Source: Cystobacter ferrugineus
GTDB lineage: Bacteria; Myxococcota; Myxococcia; Myxococcales; Myxococcaceae
Reading direction: 5' to 3'
Assembly (NCBI RefSeq): GCF_001887355.1
Contig: NZ_MPIN01000029.1
Location: forward strand, 16,563 to 51,869
DNA: 35,307 bases
Below the pieces are notes generated by a model. The model had not been told where the DNA came from. It saw nothing but the letters and a program-made list of their open reading frames with translations, and made no database searches. The translations under genes were made by a program, and so were the position numbers. This document shows, piece by piece, positions 1 through 8,042 of this stretch; position 1 is the first letter of the stretch, and every line of letters starts with the position of its first letter.

Positions 1-1720
1 GGGTCTGTCTCCAAGCTGCACATCATCGGCAGCACCTTCCTCAACAACACCAGTGCCTCCACCTCGGCGACGGTTGGACAGCAGCTCAGCCTGTCGAGCG
101 GCGCCATCACGTTGCTCAACACGGTGGTGTGGGGCGAAGCATCCGGAACGGCGGTCTATGCGCACGCCACCGCGGCTCGGCTGACGGCCCAGCACAGCCT
201 GGTGAAGGGGAGGACGTTGACGGGGACGGGCAACCTGCCCGGAGACACCGACCCGAAGCTGCGGTTCGACGGCCGGCTGCGATGGGATTCGCCGCTCATC
301 CGAGCAGGCGCGGTGGGGACCTTCTCGCGGTGGGACATGGACCTGGAGGCGAGGCCGACGACGACGCCGGATGTGGGCGCGGACCAGTGGGTGGACGCGG
401 ATGGGGATGAGCTGGCGGATGTCTGGGAGATGGAGCAGGCGGGGAGCTTGACGACGCTGACAGGCAGGACGCAGGACGCCGACAGCGACGGGCTCACCAA
501 TGAACGGGAATATGTGCTGGGTGTGAAGCCCACGGTTACCGACACCGATGGTGACGGCATCTCCGACGGCGTCGAGGTGGACCAGCAAGGAACGGACGCG
601 GCCAGGGCGGACACGGACGGGGACGACATGCCGGACGGGTGGGAAGTGGCCAATGAGCTGAACCCGCTGGACGCGAACCGGTTCGAGGACGCGGATGGGG
701 ACCGCTACCCCAACGTGTTCGAGTACGTCCGGTCGAGCAACCCGCGGGATGCTCAGTCCACGCCGGCACCCCACTTCACGGTGGATGCGGCGGGAGGGGG
801 CACGCACAAGACGGTCAGCGCCGCCGTGACGGCGGCGGACGTGAAGAACGGCGCGTACCAGATCATCGCGGTGGCACCGGGGGTCTATACAGGCTCCGGG
901 AACGTTGGCGTCTCCATCTCGTCGTCGAAGCCGAAGCTGCTCATCATCGGCACGGGGGGAGCGGCCAGGACGATCGTGGATGGCGGAGGAACGAGCTCCG
1001 GGTGGAGTCTCAACAACTCGGGCGTCCTGGCGTCGCTGACGTTCCGCAAGACGACCCAGGCCATCTCCCTGTCGGACTCCTCATCGGAGGTCCGGCTGGT
1101 GGATCTCCTGGTGAGAGACAACGCGGGGACGGGCAACTCGGGCGGCTTGAATGTCGGGGGCGTGGCCAGGCTCCATGTCGAGAACTCGACCTTCTTCAAC
1201 AACACCACCACCTCCACGTCGACCTCCTCCGGGCAACATTTGTACCTGTACAGTGGCGCCGTCACGCTCACCAACACGGTGGCGTGGGGTCGCTCGTCAC
1301 GGCCGAGCCTCTACGTCAACACGAGCTCCGTGCAGCTGACGGCCAACCACAGCCTGGTGAAGGGGCAGGCGTTGTCGGGGACGGGCAACCTGCCCGGAGA
1401 CACCGACCCGAAGCTGCGCGCGGATGCTCGCCCGCGCAGCACCTCTCCGCTCCGGGGCGCGGGCCTGGCCATTTCTTCCTCCCGGTTCGACATGGAACTG
1501 GAGGGTCGGCCGCAGGTGAACCCGGACATCGGGGTGGACCAGTGGGGAGACCAGGACGCGGATGGGCTGCCGGACGGGTGGGAGCTGGCGGAGGCGGGAA
1601 ACCTGTCCGCGCTGAGCGGCGCGGACGCCGATGCGGACGAATTGAGTGACCTGCAGGAGTACGACTGGGAGACCAGGCCGCTCGAGGCGGATACGGACGG
1701 CGACCTCATCCCGGATGGAC
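1..1720 (+). repeat. Long intragenic tandem repeat, period 1155 bases
   Basis: The block beginning at base 1 recurs from about 1156. The best-conserved stretch, coding for HSLVKG followed by GTGNLPGDTDPKLR, is nearly identical at 193-260 and 1348-1415. The copies stay in register at an offset of 1155 bases up to about 450, then drop to 1149, meaning two residues were lost in the second copy. Each unit holds a beta-helix part followed by thrombospondin-3 loops. The first copy continues leftward out of the window. Confidence 0.8.
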
Positions 1721-2049
1721 TCGAGGTGCGGTTCGGCACCAATCCGAACGTCCCGGATGTCGACGACCTGGGAGTGGACCTCAACCAGGACGGAATCCTG
1801 GATGGACTCGGGGTGCAGCTGGGCTACCTGCTGGGCAGCCTCGACATGGACGGCGACTCCCTCTCCAACGCGGATGAGCTGCTGAGAGGGACGGACCCGC
1901 TGAGGGCCGACTCGGATGGAGATGGAGTTCCTGACGGGCAGGATGTCTTCCCGCTGGATCCGCTCATGCGTTCACTCCCCCAGGTGCCTTCGGATGTGAC
2001 GCCTCCGGTCATCCGGCTGACGGCTCCCTGGAACGCTGTCCCGCTCTAG
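1..2049 (+). CDS. Secreted beta-helix / thrombospondin type 3 repeat protein, 5'-truncated by window edge
   Basis: The reading frame is open from base 1, so the true start lies upstream. The protein alternates right-handed beta-helix-like stretches (Asn/Ser/Thr-rich, with motifs such as NSTFFNNTT and LTNTVAWG) with calcium-binding thrombospondin type 3 loops of the form DxDxDGxxD, for example DTDGDGISDG and ADSDGDGVPDGQD. At least ten such loops are visible. Two long units repeat with a 1155-base (385-residue) offset. Proteins of this build are surface or extracellular, calcium-stabilised and probably adhesive. The C-terminus stops just after a TPPVIRLTAP motif, which often starts an Ig-like domain, so the protein may end early. 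The RHS gene follows after 39 bases, suggesting one transcript. The precise function is unknown; the domain calls are by eye. Confidence 0.85.
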   Translation, partial: GSVSKLHIIGSTFLNNTSASTSATVGQQLSLSSGAITLLNTVVWGEASGTAVYAHATAARLTAQHSLVKGRTLTGTGNLPGDTDPKLRFDGRLRWDSPLIRAGAVGTFSRWDMDLEARPTTTPDVGADQWVDADGDELADVWEMEQAGSLTTLTGRTQDADSDGLTNEREYVLGVKPTVTDTDGDGISDGVEVDQQGTDAARADTDGDDMPDGWEVANELNPLDANRFEDADGDRYPNVFEYVRSSNPRDAQSTPAPHFTVDAAGGGTHKTVSAAVTAADVKNGAYQIIAVAPGVYTGSGNVGVSISSSKPKLLIIGTGGAARTIVDGGGTSSGWSLNNSGVLASLTFRKTTQAISLSDSSSEVRLVDLLVRDNAGTGNSGGLNVGGVARLHVENSTFFNNTTTSTSTSSGQHLYLYSGAVTLTNTVAWGRSSRPSLYVNTSSVQLTANHSLVKGQALSGTGNLPGDTDPKLRADARPRSTSPLRGAGLAISSSRFDMELEGRPQVNPDIGVDQWGDQDADGLPDGWELAEAGNLSALSGADADADELSDLQEYDWETRPLEADTDGDLIPDGLEVRFGTNPNVPDVDDLGVDLNQDGILDGLGVQLGYLLGSLDMDGDSLSNADELLRGTDPLRADSDGDGVPDGQDVFPLDPLMRSLPQVPSDVTPPVIRLTAPWNAVPL

Positions 2050-2088
2050 ACGCCTTCTTTCGCCAGACGCGAACACAGGAATTTCCAA

Positions 2089-5000
2089 ATGAAACACAAC
2101 GCTCGCATCATCGGGCTGGCCCTGCTCGTCCTGGGGTGCCTCATCCTTGCTGTTGGCATCCTCAAGCCCGTCTCTACTCCTCCCAAGTCGGACCCCACCC
2201 TCTCCAGGGTTCCCCAGCCGAGCAAGAGTCTCGAGCTGGTGGAGAACTGGGTGCCGCCGGAGCCCACGCGGACGGCCGTGGCGACACGGCAGACGCGCAT
2301 GGAGCGGCCGAAGGAGTTCGGCGTGTCCTCTCGCTCCGTGAGCGCCGCGCCCTCGGACGAGGAGCTGCGGAGCCTGCCTCTCTTCTCCGAACCGCTGATG
2401 CCCGTGCCCGGGCGCTCCTCGGCCCGCGAGACGCAAGCCCTTGCATCCGCGCTGCGCGAGTACCAGGCCGCTGCTGACGTGGAGCGGACGGAGCCTCTCC
2501 AGCGGTTCGTCCAGGAGTTCCCGGAGTCCCGCTGGGCGCCGGGCCTGCTCCTCAACCTGGGGACGATTGCCTACGAGACGGGCCACTTCCAGCAGGCGCT
2601 CGGCCACTGGCAGCGTGCCTGGGAGCTGGCGAAGACAGGCACGGACCTGGAGTCCCAGCAGATCGCCAACCGCGCCGTGGCTGAGTACGCGAAGATGAAC
2701 GCCCGCGTTGGCCGCGCGGACGAGCTGGACCGCATCTTCGCCGAGGTGAAGGACCGCACCTTCATGGGCGACGCGCGTGTCAAGCTGGAGGGTGCTCTGG
2801 AGGGCAGCTGGGTGATGAAGAACCGGCCCGGGGTGGCGTTCCGCTGCGGCCCCTACGCGCTCACCAACATCGCGCCGTTGCTGGATGCCGGGGCGGCCAG
2901 TCGTTCCTCGGAGTTCCTCGCGGGCATCCAGTCTCCTCCCATGGGCTTTTCCCTGACCGAGGTCATGGCCATGTCCCAGCGGCTGGGGTTGAAGCTCCAG
3001 ATGGCCAGGCGTGCTCCTGGTAGCAGCGTCATCCTCCCGGCCGTCGTCCACTGGAAGGTGGGCCACTTCGGCGCGCTGGTGCGGGAGATGGGGGGCAAGT
3101 ATCTCCTCCAGGATCCCACCTTTGGAAACGAGGTGTGGTTGAGCCAGGCCGCCCTCGACCAGGAGGCCAGCGGCTACTTCCTGGTGCCGGAGGGGTCGCT
3201 GCCTTCCGGGTGGGCACCGGCGACGCCGGAGGAGGCCAGCCAGATCTACGGCAAGGGCCATTCGGGCAGCACGGATCCGGATGAGACGGCGGATGACGAC
3301 GAAAAGACGCCCAGCGACTGTTCGGACAATCCGAATCTAGCGATGGCGACCTACAGCTTCCACGTCCTGCTGGCCAGCCTGAGCATCGTGGACACGCCGG
3401 TGGGCTACCCGGCTGCCCTGGGGCCGGACGTCCGCCTGCGGGTGACGTACAACCAGCGCGAAGCCGGCCAGCCCGCGACTTCACAATTCACCAGCTTCAG
3501 CCCGCAGTGGGTGAGCAACTGGGTGTCCTACCTCGAGGACAACACGAGCAGCCCGGGGGCGGATGTCAAGCTCCGCCTGCGCGGTGGTGGCGGAGAGGTG
3601 TACAAGGGCTACAACAGTCAGACGAAGACGTACGCGCCCCAGTCCAAGAGCGGCAGCGTGCTACACCTGCTGTCTGCCAACACCTACAAGAAGGTCTATC
3701 CCGACGGGAGAGAAGAGTTCTACGAGCACTACATCGGGACGACGGGAGCCCAGCGCAAGGTGTTCCTGAGCCGTGTGCGTGATGGCCAGGGCAACGAGGT
3801 GGTGCTGGAGTACGACCCCTCATATCCCACCCGCATCCGCCGGATCCTGGACGCGACGGGGCTTCCCACCGCCTTCTCCTACGAGTATCCGGGCCAGCCC
3901 TACCTGGTGACCCGCGTGGAGGACCCATATGGCCGCGTGGCGACCTTCACGTACGCCTCCTTCGGAGGGGTGCTGCGCTTGCAGTCAATCCAGGACGTGT
4001 ATGGGATTGTTTCCTCTTTCGAGTATGACCAGAAGGGGGAGGTGGTGGCGCTCATCACGCCCTATGGAAAGACGACCTTCGAGCTGAGCCCGCTGAAGAT
4101 TGGGAACGGCTATGACCTGATCCGGTATGCCGTTGCGACGGACCCCTACGGGAGCAAGGAGCGCGTCGAGTACAACACGGATACGGTGCAGACCGGCGTC
4201 CCGTCTTCATTGGAGCAGCCCCATCCGGACTCGACGCTGGTGCGCTTCGCGACGAGTGACAACGACGATCGCAACTCGTTCTACTGGGACAAGCAGGCGA
4301 TGAAGCTGGGAGAGGGGGACCACTCGAAGGCCCACCTGTACCAATGGATACAGCCGTCGTCCGCGGACGTGGCCATGAGCATCCTGGAAACCGAGAAGCC
4401 GCCGTTGGAGGGACGCATCTTCTACAACTACCCGGGACAGACGAGCCCCTCGATTCAAGGCACGCTGGCCCAGCCCTCCGTGATCGCTCGGGTGGTGAAG
4501 GACGCGCAGGGCGTGAACAAGACGCAGGCGTATCGCTACCAGTACAACGCCATTGGCAATCCGACGAGGTCCATTGACCCGCTGGGTCGCGAGTCCGTCA
4601 TCGAGTACGCGCCCAACGGCGTCGACATCCTCTCGGTGAAGCAGAAGGTGGGAGAATCCGGCGGGCAGCCCGTGTGGGAGACGCTGGCGACGTACACCTA
4701 TGACTCGAGCTTCCCTCCGCACCTGCCCGCCACCGTCACTGACGGCTCCGGGAAGACGACTCGCTACACCTACTCTCCCCGGGGACAGGTGCTCACCATC
4801 ACCAACGCCAACAACGAGGTGGTGACCTTCTCGTACGAGACGGACCCGGCCAGGCACGGCTACCAGCGGCTGCTCTCCATCACCGGCGCCGTGCCGGGCG
4901 GAGACCGCACCTTCACGTATGACAGCCTCGACCGGATACGCACGGTGACGGACGCCGAGGGTTTCACCGTCACGTATGACTATGACAGCCTGGACCGCAT

Positions 5001-7356
5001 CCGGACGGTGACCTTCCCGGACGGCTCCTTCGAGCAGCTGGAGTTCGCCGACCACAGCGCGGTGGCCTCCCGCGACAGACAGGGCCGCTGGACCCGGTAC
5101 GCCTACAACAAGCTCCGTGAGCGGGTGCTGACCCGCGACCCGGAGCAGCGCGTGACCCAGTTCCAGTGGTGCCGCTGCGGGCTGCTGCGCCGCCTGGTGG
5201 ATGGCGAGGGCAACGTCACGGAGTGGACGCGGGACGAGCAGGGCCGCGTGATGCGGAAGACATACGCGGATGGCAACTTCACGACGTACGGGTATGACTT
5301 CTCCGGCCGGCTCGTCACTCAGGTGGACCTCATGGTCCAGACGAAGAAGTACGAGTACACGCTCGACGACCGGGTGTCGAAGGTGGACTACGGCGACTCC
5401 GCCACGGCCGACGTCACGTATGCCTATGATCCGTGGTTCGAGCGGATCCTCTCGCGGACGGATGGCCTGGGAACCACGACGTACGCCTACAACCCCCATG
5501 ATGGTGTCTCGCTGGGCGCGGGGGAGATGTCGGTCGTCGACGGTCCGCTCACCGATGACTCGCTCAAGTACACCTACGATGCGCTGGGGAGGATGAAGAG
5601 GCTGGAGGTGGTGGACGATGCGACGAAGACCGTCGCCAGCTACTCGGAGGTCTTCTCCTACGATGCGCGCGCGCGGGTGACGGGCATCGAAAACGGCCTT
5701 GGCACCTTCACGCTCGGCTACGTGGGGCAGTCCTTCCGTCCCTCCGTCGTGGACTACCCCAACGGGATGCAGGTGGCATACGACTACCACGGACCAACGG
5801 GAGACTTCCTGCTGAAGCAGATAAAGAACCTCTCCGCGGGTCCAGCTCCCCGGACCGTGCTTTCGCAGTTCGATTACACCTTCAACCAGGACCGTACCAT
5901 CGACACGTGGACGGTCGGCCGGCCTCAGGGTGGGTCCACCACCTGGACGTTCGGCCATGACGGTACCGGACAGCTCACCCGGGCCGAGCGTCGCGATGGA
6001 AGCAACACCCTGCTCGAGTCGGCGCGGTACGGATACGACAAGGCCACGAACCGGCTTCAGGCCATCTCCGGTGACGTGACGCCGGCGAACAGCGAGTTCA
6101 ACGGCTTGAACCAACTGCTCTCTGAGCGTGGCTTCGGGCCGACGAGCTTCGAGGGGACGCTGGATGAGCCCGCGGTGGTGGAGGTGAATGGGAAGCCCGC
6201 CACGGTGACGTCGACAGCGGGCGGGCCGCCGTACCGGTTCCAGGCTGGAATTGACCTCCCACAGGGGACGAGCCAGGTCGTTGTCACCGCGAAGGACGGA
6301 AACAACAACTCCGCGAGCCAGACCTATCAGGTGACGGCGGAGGGGACGAAGGCGCTGTATGAGTATGACCGGAACGGGAACCTCCGCTTCGAGCGGGAGC
6401 CGGGGGGCGCCGTGCGCAAGGAGTACCGGTGGGACCAGGAGAACCGGCTCGTTCGCGTCCTGGAGGGAGCGCACGAATCGGTGTTCGAGTACGACGGCGG
6501 CTCGCGCAGGGTGCGCATCTCCGAGCTGGAGAATGGCTCAGTGACGAAGAGCCACACCTTCGTGTGGTGCGGCCCCAGGATCTGCCAGAAGCGCGATGGC
6601 GCAACGGTGGAGCGGAGCTACTACCAGTACGGCTACAAGGACAGCGCCGGGGCCCACTTCTATACGCAGGACCACCTTGGCAGCATCTGGGATGTCGTCG
6701 CTGGCAACGGCACCACGGTGGAGGCGCAACTCCGGTACAGCCCGTGGGGCCAGGTGACGGAGGAGCTCGGTGCGGGTGTCACCGACTTCGCCTACACCGG
6801 CCACTATCTCGACCGGCCGAGCGGGCTCAGCCTCGCGCGGTTCCGGGCCTATGATCCGGGGAAGGGCCGCTGGCTGTCACGCGACCCGCTGTTCGATCGC
6901 GACAGGAAAGGCCACCTCAGCTCACGGTATTCCGGTGAGGCGACCAACCTCTATGCCTATGTCGGAAACAGCCCTCTGGACCTCGTGGACCCGGATGGGC
7001 TTAGCTGGAGGAAGTGGGCGCAGGCCGCCATCCTGGCCGGAAAGCTCATCGGTAGCCACGCCGATGACGTTGGGCCCAAGATCAAGCGTCCGCCCGTCAG
7101 TCAGGCCGAGAAGACCAGGAAGATCAAGAAGCACAACAAGTCCAACAAGGAGCAGTGTGGAGGAGAGGGCGGCCCTCCCGATCCCGATGGCGAGGATGAC
7201 TTCCTGAAGAAAGTGGAAGACTTCCTGGATGAGAATGGCCTTCCCAAGAAGCCCGAGGACATCCTGGACTTCATCCCGACGGTCCCAATCATCAACCCCT
7301 GCCTGATCAGCCCGGGCCTCTGCTCACAGGATGACCCGTACAACATGGTAGCGTAG
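2089..7356 (+). CDS. RHS/YD-repeat polymorphic effector with membrane anchor and C39-like peptidase domain
   Basis: This 1755-residue protein has a clear order. Residues 7-26 are a hydrophobic anchor or signal segment. Residues 110-240 are TPR-like helices (FPESRWAPGLLLNLGTIAY). Residues 248-370 resemble a C39-type papain fold with Cys253 (FRCGPYAL), His321/His326 (VVHWKVGHF) and Asp342 (LLQDPTFG) as a possible triad. YD repeats start near 440 (FSYEYPG, YDYDSLDRI). A small Ig-like insert lies at 1354-1417. The RHS core ends with FRAYDPGKGRWLSRDP, NLYAYVGNSPLDLVDPDGL at residue 1638. In known RHS toxins the YD repeats form a shell around the C-terminal toxin, and the core motif releases it. 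Here the last 117 residues (from base 7003) are a unique Lys/Asp-rich tip with three Cys and no toxin fold I recognise. The N-terminal cysteine domain could process the shell. Toxin function is inferred from architecture. Confidence 0.9.
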   Translation: MKHNARIIGLALLVLGCLILAVGILKPVSTPPKSDPTLSRVPQPSKSLELVENWVPPEPTRTAVATRQTRMERPKEFGVSSRSVSAAPSDEELRSLPLFSEPLMPVPGRSSARETQALASALREYQAAADVERTEPLQRFVQEFPESRWAPGLLLNLGTIAYETGHFQQALGHWQRAWELAKTGTDLESQQIANRAVAEYAKMNARVGRADELDRIFAEVKDRTFMGDARVKLEGALEGSWVMKNRPGVAFRCGPYALTNIAPLLDAGAASRSSEFLAGIQSPPMGFSLTEVMAMSQRLGLKLQMARRAPGSSVILPAVVHWKVGHFGALVREMGGKYLLQDPTFGNEVWLSQAALDQEASGYFLVPEGSLPSGWAPATPEEASQIYGKGHSGSTDPDETADDDEKTPSDCSDNPNLAMATYSFHVLLASLSIVDTPVGYPAALGPDVRLRVTYNQREAGQPATSQFTSFSPQWVSNWVSYLEDNTSSPGADVKLRLRGGGGEVYKGYNSQTKTYAPQSKSGSVLHLLSANTYKKVYPDGREEFYEHYIGTTGAQRKVFLSRVRDGQGNEVVLEYDPSYPTRIRRILDATGLPTAFSYEYPGQPYLVTRVEDPYGRVATFTYASFGGVLRLQSIQDVYGIVSSFEYDQKGEVVALITPYGKTTFELSPLKIGNGYDLIRYAVATDPYGSKERVEYNTDTVQTGVPSSLEQPHPDSTLVRFATSDNDDRNSFYWDKQAMKLGEGDHSKAHLYQWIQPSSADVAMSILETEKPPLEGRIFYNYPGQTSPSIQGTLAQPSVIARVVKDAQGVNKTQAYRYQYNAIGNPTRSIDPLGRESVIEYAPNGVDILSVKQKVGESGGQPVWETLATYTYDSSFPPHLPATVTDGSGKTTRYTYSPRGQVLTITNANNEVVTFSYETDPARHGYQRLLSITGAVPGGDRTFTYDSLDRIRTVTDAEGFTVTYDYDSLDRIRTVTFPDGSFEQLEFADHSAVASRDRQGRWTRYAYNKLRERVLTRDPEQRVTQFQWCRCGLLRRLVDGEGNVTEWTRDEQGRVMRKTYADGNFTTYGYDFSGRLVTQVDLMVQTKKYEYTLDDRVSKVDYGDSATADVTYAYDPWFERILSRTDGLGTTTYAYNPHDGVSLGAGEMSVVDGPLTDDSLKYTYDALGRMKRLEVVDDATKTVASYSEVFSYDARARVTGIENGLGTFTLGYVGQSFRPSVVDYPNGMQVAYDYHGPTGDFLLKQIKNLSAGPAPRTVLSQFDYTFNQDRTIDTWTVGRPQGGSTTWTFGHDGTGQLTRAERRDGSNTLLESARYGYDKATNRLQAISGDVTPANSEFNGLNQLLSERGFGPTSFEGTLDEPAVVEVNGKPATVTSTAGGPPYRFQAGIDLPQGTSQVVVTAKDGNNNSASQTYQVTAEGTKALYEYDRNGNLRFEREPGGAVRKEYRWDQENRLVRVLEGAHESVFEYDGGSRRVRISELENGSVTKSHTFVWCGPRICQKRDGATVERSYYQYGYKDSAGAHFYTQDHLGSIWDVVAGNGTTVEAQLRYSPWGQVTEELGAGVTDFAYTGHYLDRPSGLSLARFRAYDPGKGRWLSRDPLFDRDRKGHLSSRYSGEATNLYAYVGNSPLDLVDPDGLSWRKWAQAAILAGKLIGSHADDVGPKIKRPPVSQAEKTRKIKKHNKSNKEQCGGEGGPPDPDGEDDFLKKVEDFLDENGLPKKPEDILDFIPTVPIINPCLISPGLCSQDDPYNMVA
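7003..7353 (+). other. Variable C-terminal tip of the RHS protein (putative toxin domain)
   Basis: This segment follows the conserved DPDGL end of the RHS core and encodes 117 residues. It starts with an amphipathic helix (SWRKWAQAAILAGKLIG), passes through a very basic stretch (KTRKIKKHNKSNK), then an acidic Gly/Pro/Asp linker and a DDFLKKVEDFLDENG helix, and ends PCLISPGLCSQDDPYNMVA. I recognise no nuclease, deaminase, ADP-ribosyltransferase or pore-forming motif. Its position is where RHS proteins carry exchangeable toxin domains; activity is inference only. Confidence 0.5.
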
Positions 7357-7384
7357 CAGGGAGGACCCGAAGGGAGGTGCGGCG

Positions 7385-7927
7385 GTGCGATTCATCTCAT
7401 GGTTGGAGCTTCGCATCGCCGGAACCGACCTGCCCCAACGGCTGATGGGCGGCGTGCTGGTCTGTGGAGACGCCGCTCAGCAGGAACTCGCCGGGGAGGC
7501 ACTGGAGCTGATTGACCAGTACTCCCCGGAGTTGAGGGCCCAGCGACAGGGGGTGCTGAACAGGGTGGTGGCCACGGAGGATGACTCCAGCTACTCGCGG
7601 CAGATTGGCGTCGCGTACGTGAACTTCCGCGAATGGTCAGACGCTTTGTCCCTGGGGGTGCTGCTTCTGTATTTCCTGGAGTATGGGCACATGTTTGCTG
7701 CCTTGCCCAAGGTACGGCCCGCGGACGTGAAGGTGAGGATTCGCGCGAGCTGGATTTCGCCCAGGCGCTTTGCCGAGTGGTATGGGGAAACGCACGACCT
7801 GGAGGAGGAGGAGGTCGGGGCCGTGATGGAGATGATCGACACGCTCGAGGAGGCCGAGCTCCAGCGTGCGGGCAGAACGGGGTTGTACTGGCGCGTTCGG
7901 CTCCTGCTCGAAGCGCTCCGGTCCTAG
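7385..7927 (+). CDS. Unrecognised 180-residue protein, candidate immunity protein for the RHS tip
   Basis: The GTG start at 7385 is preceded by a strong ribosome binding site (AAGGGAGG, about seven bases upstream). The protein is soluble, rich in Glu, Leu and Arg, and has no signal peptide or clear membrane helix. The C-terminal third is strongly helical and acidic (THDLEEEEVGAVMEMIDTLEEAEL). I do not recognise the family. The gene lies 28 bases after the RHS stop, on the same strand, and is followed by an oppositely oriented unrelated gene, so it probably shares the RHS transcript. In polymorphic toxin loci the small gene directly behind the tip usually encodes the cognate immunity protein. 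That is the basis of the call. It could instead be an accessory or adaptor protein. Confidence 0.7.
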   Translation: MRFISWLELRIAGTDLPQRLMGGVLVCGDAAQQELAGEALELIDQYSPELRAQRQGVLNRVVATEDDSSYSRQIGVAYVNFREWSDALSLGVLLLYFLEYGHMFAALPKVRPADVKVRIRASWISPRRFAEWYGETHDLEEEEVGAVMEMIDTLEEAELQRAGRTGLYWRVRLLLEALRS

Positions 7928-8042
7928 CGCCTGTTCCGGTGGGAGCACGTGGCGCCAGGTCCATGCACAGAGGCGCACCGCGGGAGTGCCACTGGAGCGG
8001 AGCAGGCTCACTCATCCTCTTCTGTCGGTGGAGTTGGCTGCT

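Noticed and set aside
4914-5025. CRISPR-like or independent DNA repeat
   Set aside because: The 63-base repeat is simply a duplicated YD coding unit in frame.
4207-6474. Long minus-strand ORF of 755 codons inside the RHS gene
   Set aside because: It lies opposite the RHS reading frame, and its composition (Val/Arg/His-rich) is that of a GC-rich antisense shadow. The RHS protein has clear YD motifs throughout.
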